The notes beneath the pieces are model-generated. The model ran no database searches. It was given only the letters and a program-made list of their open reading frames with translations, and was not told the DNA's origin. From positions 186,001 to 250,000 of the forward strand of contig NZ_NPKJ01000068.1 of NCBI RefSeq assembly GCF_002284575.1: a DNA stretch of 64,000 nt, in the 5' to 3' direction. Made by a program: the position numbers and the translations under genes. Below, piece by piece: positions 63,401 to 64,000 of this stretch. The first letter of the stretch is position 1, and every line of letters starts with the position of its first letter. This DNA comes from Mesorhizobium temperatum. GTDB lineage: Bacteria; Pseudomonadota; Alphaproteobacteria; Rhizobiales; Rhizobiaceae.

Positions 63401-64000
63401 CGCGCCGCGGTCGCCAAGGTCGATCGGCTTGCCGTAGCTGTTTTCGAGCTCCATGTCATGGATGAAGACCATGCCGGAAGCCTCGTCGCCGACCTCGAAG
63501 GTGCGCTCGCTGATCACGCGGAAACCGATGTTCTCCAGCACCGGCACCCGCCGCGACAGCGCCACCGGGCTGCCATGGTGATAGATCTTCAGCGCCGCCT
63601 GATGCGGTTCCTGGTTGGCATGACGGTAGTAGTCGATGGCGATCGGATTGGCCGCGCTGATCTTGGCGATGCGTCCGGCATCGGCCAACGCCTCCGCCGG
63701 CGAGAAGCTGTCGCGATAGCTTCCCGAGAAGCGCGAGGCGATCGCCGTGAGCGCCGCATCGGCGCCGGTCTCGGCCGCGGTCTCGCGCAAAATGTCGTCC
63801 CAGGTCCGCACGATGGCGCGGATCGCTGCCTCGATCGTCGCCTGGTCGACCTTCGGCGTCCTGCCGCCGGAACGGCCGATGATGAAATGGACACGAGCCA
63901 GCCCGCCTTCCGGAAAGGCGGGGTAGTAGGCCGACAGCCGGCCTTGGAACACCGTCTTCAGATAGGTGCCGATCTTCTCGCGTACGACGCTGTCGTAGCG
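60479..64000 (-). CDS. gdhB: NAD-specific glutamate dehydrogenase (GDH2 large type), N-terminus outside window
   Basis: Large bacterial NAD-glutamate dehydrogenase (about 1,600 residues in this family), oxidatively deaminating glutamate to 2-oxoglutarate. The window holds 1,173 codons to the stop at 60481-60479; the frame is open to base 64000. Visible: the catalytic region GPVARGGLRWSDRAQDYRTE VLGLVKAQQVKNAVIVPVGA KGGFYPKKLP, the Rossmann domain VVGVGDMSGDVFGNGMLLSE and NCSDVEVNIKIALASAMRKG. The domain order fits the GDH_N/GDH_CD layout. The start codon lies beyond the right edge. Confidence 0.96.
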   Translation of the reverse strand, partial: RYDSVVREKIGTYLKTVFQGRLSAYYPAFPEGGLARVHFIIGRSGGRTPKVDQATIEAAIRAIVRTWDDILRETAAETGADAALTAIASRFSGSYRDSFSPAEALADAGRIAKISAANPIAIDYYRHANQEPHQAALKIYHHGSPVALSRRVPVLENIGFRVISERTFEVGDEASGMVFIHDMELENSYGKPIDLGDRGALFEDAFLSVWRGDIDNDGYNGLAQTAGLWSSEVTILRAYGRYLQQAGIPQSQDFLAAALNRYPEIARGLHELFVARLGPTAETEGVVAAKHLKAKIRDALEEVPNIDDDTIIRRYLNLIEASLRSNHFVADTKEKGQSLAIKLDSQAVDGLPAPRPWREIFVYGSEVEGVHLRFGPVARGGLRWSDRAQDYRTEVLGLVKAQQVKNAVIVPVGAKGGFYPKKLPMGAGRDAIFEAGASAYKNYVSSLLSITDNIGLDSVIPPAGVIRRDQDDPYFVVAADKGTATFSDTANAISEKHGFWLDDAFASGGSAGYDHKKMGITAKGAWEAVKRHFREMNRDIQTTPFTVVGVGDMSGDVFGNGMLLSEQTRLIAAFDHRDIFIDPAPDMAASMAERRRMFALARSSWQDYDKTKLSEGGVIVSRSQKSITLPPAAAAAIGLGKTTASPVEIMNAILKAPVDLLWFGGIGTYLRASTETNQDVGDRANDAIRVTALEVRAKVIGEGANLGVTQRARIEFGLNGGRCNSDAIDNSGGVNCSDVEVNIKIALASAMRKGALTRPARNKLLAEMTDEVSALVLSNNYEQTLALSLARKRCLADIAHQSRFMAALEARGLLDRNVEALPSPAALAEREARGEPLTRAELGVLLAYAKIVLFSDIVASDVPDDPHFDRDLMGYFPDRMAKKYAAEIHGHRLRREIIARVVANDLVNRGGPSFVNRLQEATGRSAADVVRTFAVVRDGFGLPALYRQIDALDNQIDGQVQLDLYQTVSRLTYVATGWYLKNDTSTAPLGQRIAELLDARKALEPKLVSLLPTFSRERIEERRHGLSKGGAPEKLAEQLALTDVAGVVPDIALTARTANADIVVAAKAFFAVSDAFRIPRVEDAARGIAPSDYYDQLALSRATDTIGAARRGIAVAALTGHAKAADPVAAWLEAGGERVGRIRERLQALTEGGDITVSRLSVASGLISDLTAL

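Overview
The window looks like chromosomal DNA of a Rhizobiales alphaproteobacterium, most likely Mesorhizobium or a close relative. This rests on GC-rich coding, ribosomal protein L21 with a long C-terminal extension, the atpHAGDC layout, a Usg protein, a DUF1674/SDHAF4 gene beside htpX, and short palindromic intergenic repeats of the kind I associate with Mesorhizobium. Species level is inference.

Layout. 1-6900: a minus-strand ribosome/GTPase/proline block (rplU, rpmA, GNAT, obg, proB, partial proA), interrupted by a plus-strand endonuclease/exonuclease/phosphatase gene and by a frameshifted small gene between proB and proA. 6905-16220: accessory-looking DNA with tRNA-Ser(CGA), an adjoining insertion-sequence remnant, a Tat-exported hydrolase, a cyclophilin-like protein, a LysR regulator, a Tim44-like protein, a fluoroacetate-dehalogenase-like hydrolase, a small lipoprotein, a 5'-truncated remnant beside a small conserved gene, recQ, and a terminator with no assigned gene. 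16263-25057: a coherent uronate catabolism locus. Eight minus-strand genes (uxaC, TRAP dctPQM, gntR, kduI, kduD, kdgF) appear to form one operon that diverges from a fructuronate reductase gene across a clear inverted-repeat operator.

25110-39851: signal peptidase I, the F1 ATP synthase operon atpHAGDC, a small membrane protein, an Asp/Glu racemase, priA, a short transaldolase, lptE, leuS and a YggS protein. 39975-44388: two aldo/keto reductases flanking a LysR/MFS divergent pair with a LysR-type operator. 44418-48930: palindromic repeats, usg, acsA, cfa, and an unannotated 23-codon ORF with an unusually long Shine-Dalgarno match and its own terminator. 48931-57115: a TadG-like von Willebrand factor protein, a transglutaminase-like protein, a HAD phosphatase, SDHAF4, htpX, an RsmB-type methyltransferase and a heparinase II/III protein. 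57347-64000: purH, a UMF1-type MFS transporter and the C-terminal three quarters of a large NAD-glutamate dehydrogenase.

Most of the window is housekeeping. The parts most worth following up are the uronate operon with its operator, the small ORF at 48675, the inverted repeat that joins two convergent stop codons at 52342-52489, the orphan terminator near 16200, and two enzymes (11359, 50636) that lack a residue normally needed for the textbook function of their family.
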